Assembly (NCBI RefSeq): GCF_006065315.1
Contig: NZ_CP040749.1
Span: 1,178,001 to 1,242,000 of the forward strand
DNA: 64,000 bases
Source: Aureibaculum algae
Lineage (GTDB): Bacteria > Bacteroidota > Bacteroidia > Flavobacteriales > Flavobacteriaceae
Direction of reading: 5' to 3'
This document shows positions 45,242-54,410 of the stretch, in pieces. The translations under genes were made by a program, and so were the position numbers. The notes beneath the pieces are model-generated. The model was not told the origin of the DNA. It worked only from the letters and a program-made list of their open reading frames with translations, and ran no database searches. Positions within the stretch are counted from its first letter, which is position 1; the number at the start of each line of letters is the position of its first letter.

Positions 45242-45736
45242 ATGCGAAAATTAGTATTGTTGACATGTTTTTTGGCTATGGTAGCCTGTAAAGAGGAGAA
45301 AAAAGAAGGTGATGATAAAGAGCAAGCAAAGATTGAATACGCTTCTTTTGGAGAAAAAATTACAGACGAAAATGTTATTTCAAAAGAAGAAATGGCAGCA
45401 AAGTTTGAAAACCTTAAAGCGGGAGATACCGTTGCTGTAAAATTTGCATCAAATATTAATGAAGTTTGTAAAGCAAAAGGGTGTTGGATGAAATTGGATT
45501 TAGGTGATGCTAAAGAATCTATGGTTCGTTTTAAAGACTATGGCTTTTTTGTGCCTTTAGATGCTGATAAAAAAGATGTTATTGTAAATGGTAGGGCTTA
45601 TGTTACAGAGACCTCAGTAGAAGAATTACAACATTTTGCGAAAGATGCTGGTAAAACAGAAGAAGAAATTGCAAAAATTACGGAGCCAAAATTCACTTAT
45701 GCTTTCGAAGCTGATGGTGTTTTGTTAAAACCCTAA
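45242..45736 (+). CDS. DUF4920 domain lipoprotein
   Basis: A 164-residue lipoprotein. I start at 45242, where the signal MRKLVLLTCFLAMVAC gives a lipobox (C16); an in-frame start at 45080 overlaps ilvE. The DUF4920 core is CKAKGCWMKLDLGDAKESMV followed by VNGRAYVTE. The function is unknown; the conserved CxxxGCWM segment suggests a metal or thiol role. It is followed by a c-type cytochrome lipoprotein. Confidence 0.85.
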   Translation: MRKLVLLTCFLAMVACKEEKKEGDDKEQAKIEYASFGEKITDENVISKEEMAAKFENLKAGDTVAVKFASNINEVCKAKGCWMKLDLGDAKESMVRFKDYGFFVPLDADKKDVIVNGRAYVTETSVEELQHFAKDAGKTEEEIAKITEPKFTYAFEADGVLLKP

Positions 45737-45772
45737 TTAAGTTTATAGGTTTAACTACTTATTCTTATTTTA

Positions 45773-46213
45773 ATGTTCAAATTAATAATGCATAAATCGT
45801 TCTGTTTTTTGTTTACCGTTTTTTTGTTTGCGGCATGCAGTAAACCAGTAAAAATGGAAAAAGTAGAACCTGAAATGAAAATGTATCAACCATCTGAAAT
45901 GGCGTTGTTAATGCGACAAATGTATGAGTTTAATAAGTTGACAAAGGCTCAAATTATAAATAGTAAGAAGTTGTCAGCGTTTCCAGAAGAGTTTGTGAAC
46001 ATTCATAACGCTATAATGACAGATCCAGATGAACGCGATTCTGAATTTGATAGTTTGGCAGTTCAATTTGTGAAATTTCAAAAAGCAACATATTCAACAA
46101 AATCTGATTCTACGGCTTATTACTTTAATCAATCGGTAAATAGTTGTATTGCCTGTCATCAAACACGATGTACAGGTCCCATTCCTAAGATAAAGAAACT
46201 TATAATCAATTAG
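45773..46213 (+). CDS. Monoheme c-type cytochrome lipoprotein
   Basis: A 146-residue exported protein. The leader ends in AAC, a lipobox-type site at about residue 22; an alternative ATG at 45788 would give the same mature protein. A single heme-binding CxxCH (CIACHQ) is near the C-terminus. The middle is helical. Its electron partner is unknown. It runs with mnmD and DUF4230, 1 base before mnmD. Confidence 0.75.
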   Translation: MFKLIMHKSFCFLFTVFLFAACSKPVKMEKVEPEMKMYQPSEMALLMRQMYEFNKLTKAQIINSKKLSAFPEEFVNIHNAIMTDPDERDSEFDSLAVQFVKFQKATYSTKSDSTAYYFNQSVNSCIACHQTRCTGPIPKIKKLIIN

Positions 46214-46214
46214 T

Positions 46215-46880
46215 TTGAAGAGAGAAATTATGATTACCTCAGATGGGTCTACAACAATCCATTTGCCAGATTGGAATGAGCAATACCATTCAAAACACGG
46301 GGCTATTCAGGAAGCCTATCACGTATTTATTGATAAGGGGTTTAATGAAATTGCTTTAACGGAAAATATTTCCATTTTAGAAATTGGTTTTGGAACCGGC
46401 TTAAACGCTTTTATTACCTATTTAGAATCGAAAAAATCGATACGCAACATAGATTATGTTGGAGTTGAAGCTTATCCTGTTGAAAATGAAGATATTAATA
46501 AGTTGAATTATGTTACTGAATTAAAAGTTGAAAATGAAAGACCCATTTTTGATGAAATGCATACAATCGCTTGGGAAAAGGAACATCAGCTATCAACTAA
46601 ATTTAGTTTAACGAAAAGAGAACAGTTTTTTGACGCTATTGATGATGTAAATCGTTTTAATTTAGTCTATTACGATGCCTTTGGAGCAAGAGTACAACCA
46701 GAGCATTGGACGGCAAAAATGTTTCAGAAAATGTATAATGCTCTAAAGATAAATGGGATTTTGGTAACGTATGCTGCTAAAGGAAGTGTACGAAGAGCAA
46801 TGCAAGAAGTTGGTTTTGTGGTAGAAAGGTTGCCTGGCCCTCCAGGTAAAAGAGAAATGTTGAGAGCTATCAAAAAATAA
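46215..46880 (+). CDS. mnmD: tRNA 5-methylaminomethyl-2-thiouridine methyltransferase MnmD
   Basis: A 221-residue SAM methyltransferase for the last step of mnm5s2U34 synthesis. In Bacteroidota this is a stand-alone protein rather than the MnmC fusion. ILEIGFGTGLNAFITYLE is the SAM site and LVYYDAFGARVQPEHWT is the MnmD signature. The start is a TTG at 46215 giving MKREIMITSDGS, which fits the conserved N-terminus; the ATG at 46230 is the alternative. Confidence 0.92.
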   Translation: MKREIMITSDGSTTIHLPDWNEQYHSKHGAIQEAYHVFIDKGFNEIALTENISILEIGFGTGLNAFITYLESKKSIRNIDYVGVEAYPVENEDINKLNYVTELKVENERPIFDEMHTIAWEKEHQLSTKFSLTKREQFFDAIDDVNRFNLVYYDAFGARVQPEHWTAKMFQKMYNALKINGILVTYAAKGSVRRAMQEVGFVVERLPGPPGKREMLRAIKK

Positions 46881-46936
46881 GCCGATTTTCAATATTCGAT
46901 GCAGTTAATACTGCGGTCAAAAAATTAAAATAGTGT

Positions 46937-47548
46937 ATGGATTTTATATTAGGAGTACTTATTGGAATACTATTTTTGGGAATAGTTGTGTTGTTATTTA
47001 GTAAACGATTTTTTAAAAATAAATCGGAAGAGCAATCTGTTGTGCTATTAGAAAAAATAAGAAATGTATCTAAAATGATCACGGTAGAAGGTGATTTTTC
47101 TGAAATTATGCATTTTGAAGATGTCAAAGGGGTGCTGTTGAACTTGGTAAATAGTAAAAAGAAGGCCATTGTACTTGCCAATGCTAAGGTGTTAATTGGG
47201 TTTGATATGAAAAAAATTCGGTTACAATCAAAGCCTGAAAAGAAAAAATTAATTCTTGAACATTTTCCCGAACCAGAAATCTTGAGTATTGAAACTGATA
47301 TTCAATACTACGATGTAAAGCATGGTTATTTTAATAAGTTTGCGGCAAAAGATTTAAGTGACCTTAATAAAAAAGTAAAAATCAATATTGAAAATAAAAT
47401 TCCAGAAAGTGAACTGCTAGTATCTGCAACCTCTAAAGCACTTGAGACTGTTAAAATTATAGAGCAAATGGTAAGTACTTTTGGCTGGAAATTGGATTAT
47501 AATGGGCTGGAATTTAAAGAAAAAGTCAAAATTGAAGAAAAATTATAG
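46937..47548 (+). CDS. DUF4230 domain membrane-anchored protein
   Basis: A 203-residue protein with one N-terminal helix (about 3-22; ILGVLIGILFLGIVVLLF). The DUF4230 domain follows and includes LVNSKKKAIVLANAKVLIGF and then PEPEILSIETDIQYYDVKHG. The function is unknown; the domain is an exposed alpha/beta module. It follows mnmD by 56 bases and is probably the last gene of that run. Confidence 0.85.
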   Translation: MDFILGVLIGILFLGIVVLLFSKRFFKNKSEEQSVVLLEKIRNVSKMITVEGDFSEIMHFEDVKGVLLNLVNSKKKAIVLANAKVLIGFDMKKIRLQSKPEKKKLILEHFPEPEILSIETDIQYYDVKHGYFNKFAAKDLSDLNKKVKINIENKIPESELLVSATSKALETVKIIEQMVSTFGWKLDYNGLEFKEKVKIEEKL

Positions 47549-47769
47549 AAAATTATAATAAAAATAATATCCTTTAAGTCTTTTATTACAAGTCTTTTAC
47601 GACAATTTTAGTTCTAATTTAACAAAAGGTAACCATGATATAATATGTGTTAAATTTTATTTGTTAAATTTGTTTTTTGAAATCTGACTCTTTTTTAGAA
47701 TTTATCCCCTAAAAATTCAGTACTTATAATTGTGGAATTATAAAATATACTTACAAGAAAAAAAAAGAT

Positions 47770-49386
47770 ATGAAAAAAATAATTACCTTAAGTTTATTGC
47801 TTTGCTCCTTCTTAATGATGGCACAATCAACGCCTGGAAAACACAGTATTAAGTTATTAAAAGTTAATACAAAAAATTCAGATTTTGGACTTAATTTTTA
47901 TGGTAAAGACCGTGTAGTTTTTGCCTCTCCTACTGAGAAAGTAGCAATTATTCGAAGAAATTGGGATGGAAATGACCAACCTTATTTAGATTTATTTGTT
48001 GGTGATATTGACAGTACAGGTCAAATTATTAACAAAAAGAGTTTACGTGGAGATGTAAACCGAAAGCAACATGAAGCTTCTGTAACGTTTACAAAGGATT
48101 TAAAAACAGTTTATTTTTCTGCAAATAATTATGACGCAAAAGGAAAGTCTGTAAAAAGTTCAAAAGGAATTGATAATATTCAACTCTACAAGGCATCAGT
48201 AGGTGCAGATGGAGCTTGGACAGATGTTAAAAAATTAGATTTTAATTCTGATGAATTTCAAACAGGTTTGCCAAGTTTAACTGTAGATGAGAAAAAATTA
48301 TATTTTGTTTCGGACAGACCGGGGTCTATAGGTAAAACCGACATTTGGGTAGTTGATGTTAATGAAGATGGCACCTATAGCGAACCTGAAAATTTAGGGT
48401 CAGAAGTCAATACGGAAGAACGTGAAATGTTTCCACATATAGATGGAGATAATGTGTTATACTTCTCTTCAAATGGACATGCAGGTTTCGGTAACTTAGA
48501 TTTGTTTGCTAGTAAAATCTATGACCATACGATATCTGAACCAATTAATTTAGGGGAGCCATTAAATAGTCCTAAAGATGATTTCGCTTATATCTTAAGA
48601 GATGAAACACAGGGTTATTTTTCATCAAATAGAAAAGAAGGAAAAGGTGATGATGATATTTATTCTTTTAAAGTTGATGAAAAACTTTTTATAGAATGTT
48701 TGCAAACGGTTAAAGGTGTTGTGAGAGATAAAGTAACACAAGAGTTATTGCCGGGTGCTTTAGTATCTATTTTAGATAGTGATGGTAATCAATTACAAAT
48801 TACTGCCGCAACAGAAGATACCGCGGCGTATACTTTTGATGTACCTTGTGATAGTGAGTATACTTTAGTCACTGTGAACGATGGTTATTTAAAATTAGAC
48901 TTAGAAGTAAGTACTGTTAATGATTTAAATGCTCCAGCAATAGTACAGAATGTTGATTTAGAGCCTGAATTTAAATTAGTAGGTGATGAGGTGTTAGTAA
49001 ATATTAACGTTATTTATTTCGACTTTGATAAGCACAATATTCGTAAAGATGCGGCAGAAGAATTAGATAAAGTTGTTGAGGTATTAAATAAATACCCAGA
49101 TTTAAGAATTCATTCAGCTTCACATACGGATTCTAGAGGTCCTAAAGGATACAACCAAAAACTATCTGAACGTAGAGCGAAATCTACTGTAGAGTATATG
49201 ATAGCAAAAGGGATTGATCCAAGTAGACTTACTTATGAAGGCTTAGGAGAATCTCAGTTGACTAATAAATGTGCTGATGGGGTTAACTGTTCTAGTGCAG
49301 AGCATCAATTAAATAGACGTACTAACTTTACTGTTGAAAAAGAGGAGATAGAAGAAACGGAAATAGAAGAAACAGTAATAGAATAG
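47770..49386 (+). CDS. OmpA family protein with PD40 propeller
   Basis: A 538-residue envelope protein. Signal peptide about 1-19 (LSLLLCSFLMMAQ). Residues about 30-310 are PD40/WD40-like propeller blades (e.g. LYFVSDRPGSIGKTDIWVVD). A carboxypeptidase-regulatory-like beta domain occupies about 315-400. A C-terminal OmpA peptidoglycan-binding domain (about 410-520) has IYFDFDKHNIRKDA and the binding motif SERRAKSTVEYM. Similar proteins occur next to PorP/SprF genes in T9SS loci; here it stands alone. Its tail is acidic (EEIEETEIEE). Confidence 0.92.
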   Translation: MKKIITLSLLLCSFLMMAQSTPGKHSIKLLKVNTKNSDFGLNFYGKDRVVFASPTEKVAIIRRNWDGNDQPYLDLFVGDIDSTGQIINKKSLRGDVNRKQHEASVTFTKDLKTVYFSANNYDAKGKSVKSSKGIDNIQLYKASVGADGAWTDVKKLDFNSDEFQTGLPSLTVDEKKLYFVSDRPGSIGKTDIWVVDVNEDGTYSEPENLGSEVNTEEREMFPHIDGDNVLYFSSNGHAGFGNLDLFASKIYDHTISEPINLGEPLNSPKDDFAYILRDETQGYFSSNRKEGKGDDDIYSFKVDEKLFIECLQTVKGVVRDKVTQELLPGALVSILDSDGNQLQITAATEDTAAYTFDVPCDSEYTLVTVNDGYLKLDLEVSTVNDLNAPAIVQNVDLEPEFKLVGDEVLVNINVIYFDFDKHNIRKDAAEELDKVVEVLNKYPDLRIHSASHTDSRGPKGYNQKLSERRAKSTVEYMIAKGIDPSRLTYEGLGESQLTNKCADGVNCSSAEHQLNRRTNFTVEKEEIEETEIEETVIE

Positions 49387-49406
49387 ATAAATAAACTAAT
49401 AATTTT

Positions 49407-49440
49407 AAAAAGCCATCCCAACTAATGGGATGGCTTTTTT
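49407..49440 (+). terminator. Terminator after OmpA family gene
   Basis: AAAAAGCCATCCCA and TGGGATGGCTTTTT form a 14-base stem with ACTAA loop, followed by a further T. It lies 20 bases after the stop. Confidence 0.9.
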
Positions 49441-49584
49441 AATGTACCAAGGTGAAAATATATAGGCAATATATTTTTTGTTATCGTATCTTTAGGTAGA
49501 CTATTGTTTGATCTAGAAACTTATCTTAAAAAAAGAAAGTAGTCAAGATGGTCTCAATACCTTACTTTTGCATAAAATTTTATA

Positions 49585-50940
49585 ATGATGGAAACTTTTG
49601 ATGATTTTAAGATTTCTAAACAGTTAGGATATGCTATTGATGATTTGGGGTTTACAACGCCAACTCCTATACAATCTGAGGCATTTCCTGTTATCGCTTC
49701 AGGTAAAAATGTTATAGGAATTGCTCAAACAGGTACGGGTAAGACGTTGGCTTACATGCTGCCTATTTTGCAACAACTTAAATTTTCTGAAGAAAAACAT
49801 CCAAGAGTATTAGTGTTAGTGCCTACGCGAGAATTGGTTGTTCAAGTTGTTGAGGAGATTAATAAGTTTGGAAAATACCTTAACAATAGAGTTATAGGTC
49901 TTTATGGAGGAACTAATATCAATACGCAAAAAGCGATGTTAGATCAAGGCTATGATATAATCGTTGCCACACCTGGCCGCTTATATGATTTGGTGTTGAG
50001 TAGAGCATTACAGTTAAAATCTATAAAAAAATTAGTGATAGATGAAGTTGATGTTATGCTTGATTTGGGGTTCCGGTTTCAGTTGACTAATTTGTTTGAT
50101 TTATTACCAGTCAATCGCCAAAACATAATGTTTTCTGCAACAATGACAGATGATGTTGACCAGCTAATTACTGACTTTTTTGTTGCCCCAGTAAAAATAA
50201 CGGTGGCGTTAAGTGGAACACCACTTGAAAATATTACTCAAAGTTGCTACTTGGTTCCTAATTTTTACACCAAGGCAAATTTGCTAATGGATTTATTAAA
50301 AGACGTTACAACTTTTAAAAAAGTACTGGTCTTCGTTTCTAATAAAAGAAATGCAGATAGATTATTTGAAGAGTTGGACGAAACGTACAACAACGATCTT
50401 TGTATCATTCATTCTAATAAAACTCAAAATTATAGATTACGGTCTATGAAACAGTTTGATCAAGGTGTCAATAGAATATTAGTCACAACAGATGTTATGG
50501 CACGTGGTCTTGATTTAAATGAAATCTCTCATGTAATCAATTTTGATACACCTAATTTTCCTGAAAATTATATGCACCGAATTGGTAGAACTGGACGTGC
50601 AGAAAAAAAGGGAGAAAGTATTTTATTTTATACGGAAAGAGAGAGGGAATATAAAAACGCCATAGAAGATTTAATGCAGATGAAGATTGAAGAAATTCCA
50701 TTTCCTGAAAGCATAGAGATCTCCAAAAGGTTAATACCTGCAGAACAACCAAAAACGGACGAGCCTAAAAATCAGCTGAAAAAAAGAGATGAAACATTAG
50801 GGTCAGGTTTTCACGAAAAGTCAGAGAAAAATAAAAAAACCAATCAAGGCGGGTCTTATCAATATAAGATTGCAGCAAAATACAAAAAGCCAAAAACCAG
50901 AGGTGATAAGAATTATAATAAACGTAATAAAAAGAAGTAA
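49585..50940 (+). CDS. DEAD-box RNA helicase
   Basis: A 451-residue ATP-dependent RNA helicase. Motifs in order: Q motif FTTPTPIQSEAFP; I AQTGTGKT; Ia PTREL; II DEVD (DEVDVMLDLGF, where most relatives have DEAD); III SAT; V ARGLD; VI HRIGRTGR. A lysine-rich tail of about 80 residues (ending KNYNKRNKKK) gives RNA affinity. It probably acts in ribosome assembly or cold-linked RNA unwinding. A TACTTTTG box lies at 49563-49570, 14 bases before the start. Confidence 0.95.
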   Translation: MMETFDDFKISKQLGYAIDDLGFTTPTPIQSEAFPVIASGKNVIGIAQTGTGKTLAYMLPILQQLKFSEEKHPRVLVLVPTRELVVQVVEEINKFGKYLNNRVIGLYGGTNINTQKAMLDQGYDIIVATPGRLYDLVLSRALQLKSIKKLVIDEVDVMLDLGFRFQLTNLFDLLPVNRQNIMFSATMTDDVDQLITDFFVAPVKITVALSGTPLENITQSCYLVPNFYTKANLLMDLLKDVTTFKKVLVFVSNKRNADRLFEELDETYNNDLCIIHSNKTQNYRLRSMKQFDQGVNRILVTTDVMARGLDLNEISHVINFDTPNFPENYMHRIGRTGRAEKKGESILFYTEREREYKNAIEDLMQMKIEEIPFPESIEISKRLIPAEQPKTDEPKNQLKKRDETLGSGFHEKSEKNKKTNQGGSYQYKIAAKYKKPKTRGDKNYNKRNKKK

Positions 50941-50993
50941 ACTACCAGTAAAATTCATTTATTAATTAAGACTTATTTTTTAACATTTACGTA

Positions 50994-51572
50994 TTGCAAG
51001 AGGAGCAGTTTATAGAAGAGTTACGGCAAGGCAAACAGCATGCTTTTAGTCAATTAATTGATGACTATCAGCAAAAGGTGTTTTCAACTTGTATCTCCTT
51101 TGTGCCTAATAAAGAAGATGCTGAAGATATTGCACAAGAGGTTTTTGTTGAGGTTTTTAATTCTATAAGTAGCTTTAAAGGAAATTCTAAATTATCCACT
51201 TGGATATATCGAATAGCAACCAATAAATCTTTGGAATTTATTAGAAAAAAAAGTACCAAAAAACGTTTTGCGTTTTTGCAATCTATTATGGGAAATGATA
51301 TTCCTGCTGATAGTACCAAATATTTTACAGAAATGAACCATCCGGGAATTTTGTTGGAAAATAAGGAGAAAAGTGAAACACTTTTTAAAGCTATAAATCA
51401 ATTACCGGAAGCTCAGAAGGTGGTGTTCACACTTAGTAAAGTGGACGGATTGAGCTATCAAGAAATTAGCGATATTACAGAAAAAAGTTTATCTTCTGTA
51501 GAGTCTTTACTCTTTCGAGTAAAGAAAAAATTACAAGAAATATTAGAAATTTATTATAAAAACAATAAATGA
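50994..51572 (+). CDS. ECF-type RNA polymerase sigma factor
   Basis: A 192-residue sigma-70 family ECF factor. Region 2 is at about 18-85 (FVPNKEDAEDIAQEVFVEVF and STWIYRIATNKSLE). Region 4 is at about 128-180 (LPEAQKVVFTLSKVDGLSYQ, EISDITEKSLSSVESLLFR). The start is a TTG at 50994 (MQEEQFIEE); I find no nearer ATG. It opens the sigma-small membrane protein-sensor triplet that precedes the secreted-protein run. Confidence 0.93.
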   Translation: MQEEQFIEELRQGKQHAFSQLIDDYQQKVFSTCISFVPNKEDAEDIAQEVFVEVFNSISSFKGNSKLSTWIYRIATNKSLEFIRKKSTKKRFAFLQSIMGNDIPADSTKYFTEMNHPGILLENKEKSETLFKAINQLPEAQKVVFTLSKVDGLSYQEISDITEKSLSSVESLLFRVKKKLQEILEIYYKNNK

Positions 51573-51620
51573 CGCAAGTTTTTATAAATTATAGCATCTA
51601 AATTAGTAGAATTAAAAGTC

Positions 51621-51932
51621 ATGGAAACAAATAAGAACATACAACATAAAATAGAGCGTACGCTAGAGGCGATGGACACTATTGAAACAGTTAATGTGTC
51701 TCCCTTTTTTAAAGGTAAAACCATGAATCGATTGTTCGCCGAGAAGGAAGAACAGCAAACAATTTGGTCTTGGTTTACACCTAACTTACAATTGGCTACT
51801 TTGGTCTGCATAATTGTTTTAAATATTGTTGCTTTTACGAAGTTGAAAGAAACAAAATATGATGAAAATGTGAGTCAGTTTGCTGAAACTTATGGATTAT
51901 CAACCAATACCACAACCTCGTTATTAAATTAA
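51621..51932 (+). CDS. Small single-helix membrane protein (anti-sigma candidate)
   Basis: A 103-residue protein with an N-terminal cytoplasmic part of about 55 residues (VNVSPFFKGKTMNRLFAEKE), one membrane helix (about 57-73, LATLVCIIVLNIVAF) and a short outer tail. The order sigma, small membrane protein, periplasmic sensor matches CnrH-CnrY-CnrX in Cupriavidus, where the small protein is the anti-sigma factor. There is no sequence proof; the role is inferred from position and topology. Confidence 0.6.
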   Translation: METNKNIQHKIERTLEAMDTIETVNVSPFFKGKTMNRLFAEKEEQQTIWSWFTPNLQLATLVCIIVLNIVAFTKLKETKYDENVSQFAETYGLSTNTTTSLLN

Positions 51933-51934
51933 TC

Positions 51935-52405
51935 ATGAAGAAAAATTTACTATTATACATTCTACTCGTATTTTTAATCGTAGTCAATGGATTCTTTTTA
52001 TTCAATTATTTAGGAAGACCTGGTGCAAAAGGACCAAAAGGGCCAGATGACTTTATAGTGAAACAATTAAAATTTGATGAATCTCAAATGGACCAATTTA
52101 AAACGATAAGTGATGCACATCGTAGAAAAATGAACACTATTTCTGGTGACATAAAAAAACAAAAAGACGTTCTATTTAGTAAAATTTCAACAGAGACATT
52201 AAATAAGCAGGAAATTGATTCCGTTACATCGCTTATAGGTATGAAACAGTATCAATTAGAAACTGAGGTGTTTTATAATTTAAGAGCCATCCATGAATTA
52301 TGCAATGACGAGCAAAAAAAACGATTTAATGATATTATTAAAAATGCACGTCATGGAGGTGGTAATCCAAATCAAATGCCTCCTCCTCCAGCTAAAAATG
52401 ATTAA
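51935..52405 (+). CDS. Spy/CpxP/CnrX-like periplasmic sensor
   Basis: A 156-residue membrane-anchored periplasmic protein. The N-terminal helix (about 4-26, LLLYILLVFLIVVNGFFLFN) is followed by a helical hairpin with FDESQMDQFKTISDAHRRKM and FYNLRAIHELCNDEQKKRF. It then ends in a proline-rich tail. This is the pattern of the Spy/CnrX heavy-metal-resistance family. It lies 2 bases from the small membrane protein. Ligand residues cannot be fixed; a terminator follows. Confidence 0.78.
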   Translation: MKKNLLLYILLVFLIVVNGFFLFNYLGRPGAKGPKGPDDFIVKQLKFDESQMDQFKTISDAHRRKMNTISGDIKKQKDVLFSKISTETLNKQEIDSVTSLIGMKQYQLETEVFYNLRAIHELCNDEQKKRFNDIIKNARHGGGNPNQMPPPPAKND

Positions 52406-52439
52406 TAGCATCGTTATTGTTTCACGAAATAATTTCAAG

Positions 52440-52470
52440 GACCCTCAAAATACTGAGGGTCTTTTTTTTT
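52440..52470 (+). terminator. Terminator after the sensor gene
   Basis: GACCCTCA and TGAGGGTC form a perfect stem with AAATAC loop, followed by nine T residues. It ends the sigma-sensor transcript. Confidence 0.88.
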
Positions 52471-52549
52471 GCATTTTTTTAACATTTGAGCCCACAAGTT
52501 ATTTTTGAATTAAACATCTAAAGTTATATAACATTTAAAAATAATACAT

Positions 52550-52837
52550 ATGAAAAGTAGTACAATTAAATCAATAGTAATAGTTTTTGGATTAACATTA
52601 TTTATTTCTACAAGTTCGTTTGGTCAATCAGGTAACAAACAGGAAAGAAAGAAGCCACCAACATTTAGTGAACTGATTAAACAGATGGATACCAACGAAG
52701 ACGGTAAACTTTCTAAAGAGGAAGTTAAAGGACCTTTAAAAGATGAATTTTCGACTATAGATACTGATGAGGATGGTTTTATTTCAGAAAAAGAATTTGA
52801 AAAAGCACCAAAACCAAAAAGAAGAGAAAGAAAATAA
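52550..52837 (+). CDS. Secreted two-EF-hand protein, 95 aa
   Basis: A 95-residue exported protein. Signal peptide about 1-25 (IVIVFGLTLFISTSSFGQ). Two calcium-binding loops are visible: DTNEDGKLSKEE (about 47-58) and DTDEDGFISEKE (about 71-82), followed by a basic tail. Its EF-hand pair is nearly the same as the C-terminal pair of the YHYH protein at 55788-56921. A TATTTTTG box (52500-52507) lies upstream of this gene, which opens the secreted run. Confidence 0.88.
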   Translation: MKSSTIKSIVIVFGLTLFISTSSFGQSGNKQERKKPPTFSELIKQMDTNEDGKLSKEEVKGPLKDEFSTIDTDEDGFISEKEFEKAPKPKRRERK

Positions 52838-52880
52838 TTTGAAGAAATAAAAAGAATTTAAATATTAACAAATCAGACAG

Positions 52881-54305
52881 ATGAAGAAAATTAAACAGAA
52901 TGTCAATATGCTTTTTATGGCATTAATTTTTAGTGCTATAATCGTATCCTTTAATTCTTGTAGTGATGATGCCATTGCAGAAGATGAAGAAGAAATAGTT
53001 GAAGTTGACGATAGCGATTTTATTGCAACGGATTGGACAACAGAGACACATACCAAAGATGTAGACCCAAACTTTAATGAAGTATTTGAAGATGAAGCTG
53101 TAAAGCGAATTGATATTGTAATTTCAGAAACACGATGGCAAAGTATGTTAGATGATATGACAAGTCTTTATGGCACTTTTGGTGGGGGCAATAGACCAGG
53201 AGGGGTTTCATCTGATGTGGATGAGAATCCAATTTTTGTCCCAGCAGAAGTGTTTTATAATGGACTAGAATGGTATAGAGTAGGTGTGCGTTTTAAAGGG
53301 AATTCAAGTTTGCAAACGAGTTGGCAATCGGGTATTTTAAAACTATCTTTTAAACTTGATTTTGACGAATATGAAGATGATTATCCCCAAATCGATAACC
53401 AACGTTTCTACGGCTTTAAAAAATTAAGTCTTAAAAATAATTTCGATGATAAATCAATGTTGCGTGAAAAGGTAGCGACCGATGTATTTAGAAATGCTGG
53501 GTTAGTGGCATCTCACACGGCATTTTATACGGTTTATGTAGATCATGGTGATGGACCACAGTATTTTGGGCTTTACACGATGGTTGAAGAAGTTGATGAC
53601 ACCGTTTTAGATGATCAGTTTTCAGATGATGACGGTAATTTATATAAACCAGATGGTGACGCAGCAAGTTTTGCGGCAGGTTCATATGACGAAGATGAAT
53701 ATGTAAAGAAAAATAATGAAGACGAAGCTGATTTTTCTGATGTAAAAAATTTATTAGACATTCTGAATGATGGTTCAAGAACTTCTGATGCTGTTGCTTG
53801 GAGATCAGATTTGGATGCTGTTTTAGATACCGATGTGTTTCTTAAATATTTAGCCGTAAATACGGTGGTACAAAATTGGGACACTTATGGAAGGATGACG
53901 CATAATTATTTTTTATATAACAATCCTGAAACTAGTAAATTAACATGGATTCCTTGGGATAATAATGAAGCATTGCAAACCGGTAAACAAGGTGGTGCAT
54001 TACCTTTAGATTTTTCAGGGTTAAATGCTTCAGAATGGCCATTAATTGGGTATTTATATGCAGATGATGTTTATAAAGATAAATATGACACTTATGTGCA
54101 AGAAGTTGTTGATGGTGCATTTAACACAAGTACAATTCAATCTTTATATGGAACCTATTCTGCTTTAATTGAGCCTTTTGCAACTACTGAAGTATCGGGT
54201 TATACCTTCCTTAATAGTAGTTCTGAATTTCAGACCGCTGTTAACGAGCTAAATTCACATGTTTCACAAAGAGCATCAGCGGTTAGTAGTTATTTAGATA
54301 ATTAA
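52881..54305 (+). CDS. CotH kinase family lipoprotein
   Basis: A 474-residue exported protein of the CotH family, secreted atypical kinases that phosphorylate proteins. The leader ends in SFNSC (lipobox, C27). After an acidic stretch comes the kinase-like fold, with NNFDDKSMLREKVATDVF and GPQYFGLYTMVEEVDD. Then follow NLYKPDGDAA and the metal-binding LTWIPWDNNEAL. The N-terminal VDDSDF region is very acidic. It follows the EF-hand gene by 43 bases and has its own terminator at 54337-54368. Confidence 0.9.
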   Translation: MKKIKQNVNMLFMALIFSAIIVSFNSCSDDAIAEDEEEIVEVDDSDFIATDWTTETHTKDVDPNFNEVFEDEAVKRIDIVISETRWQSMLDDMTSLYGTFGGGNRPGGVSSDVDENPIFVPAEVFYNGLEWYRVGVRFKGNSSLQTSWQSGILKLSFKLDFDEYEDDYPQIDNQRFYGFKKLSLKNNFDDKSMLREKVATDVFRNAGLVASHTAFYTVYVDHGDGPQYFGLYTMVEEVDDTVLDDQFSDDDGNLYKPDGDAASFAAGSYDEDEYVKKNNEDEADFSDVKNLLDILNDGSRTSDAVAWRSDLDAVLDTDVFLKYLAVNTVVQNWDTYGRMTHNYFLYNNPETSKLTWIPWDNNEALQTGKQGGALPLDFSGLNASEWPLIGYLYADDVYKDKYDTYVQEVVDGAFNTSTIQSLYGTYSALIEPFATTEVSGYTFLNSSSEFQTAVNELNSHVSQRASAVSSYLDN

Positions 54306-54336
54306 TATAAAATTTCATTTTGAGTTAGTTTTTGCT

Positions 54337-54368
54337 AAAAGCTTCGTGAGCAATCACGAAGCTTTTTT
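54337..54368 (+). terminator. Terminator after CotH
   Basis: AAAAGCTTCGTGA and TCACGAAGCTTTT form a perfect 13-base stem with GCAA loop and a following T run. Confidence 0.9.
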
Positions 54369-54410
54369 TATAAAAACAATATTATTAAAATGATATAAAG
54401 AATTTTAGCG

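Noticed and set aside
50978..50990. Shared TTTTTTAACATTT before the ECF gene and near 52475-52487
   Set aside because: It could be an ECF promoter motif, but before the sigma gene it lies only a few bases from the start codon, so a transcript could not include the start. AT-rich chance is more likely.
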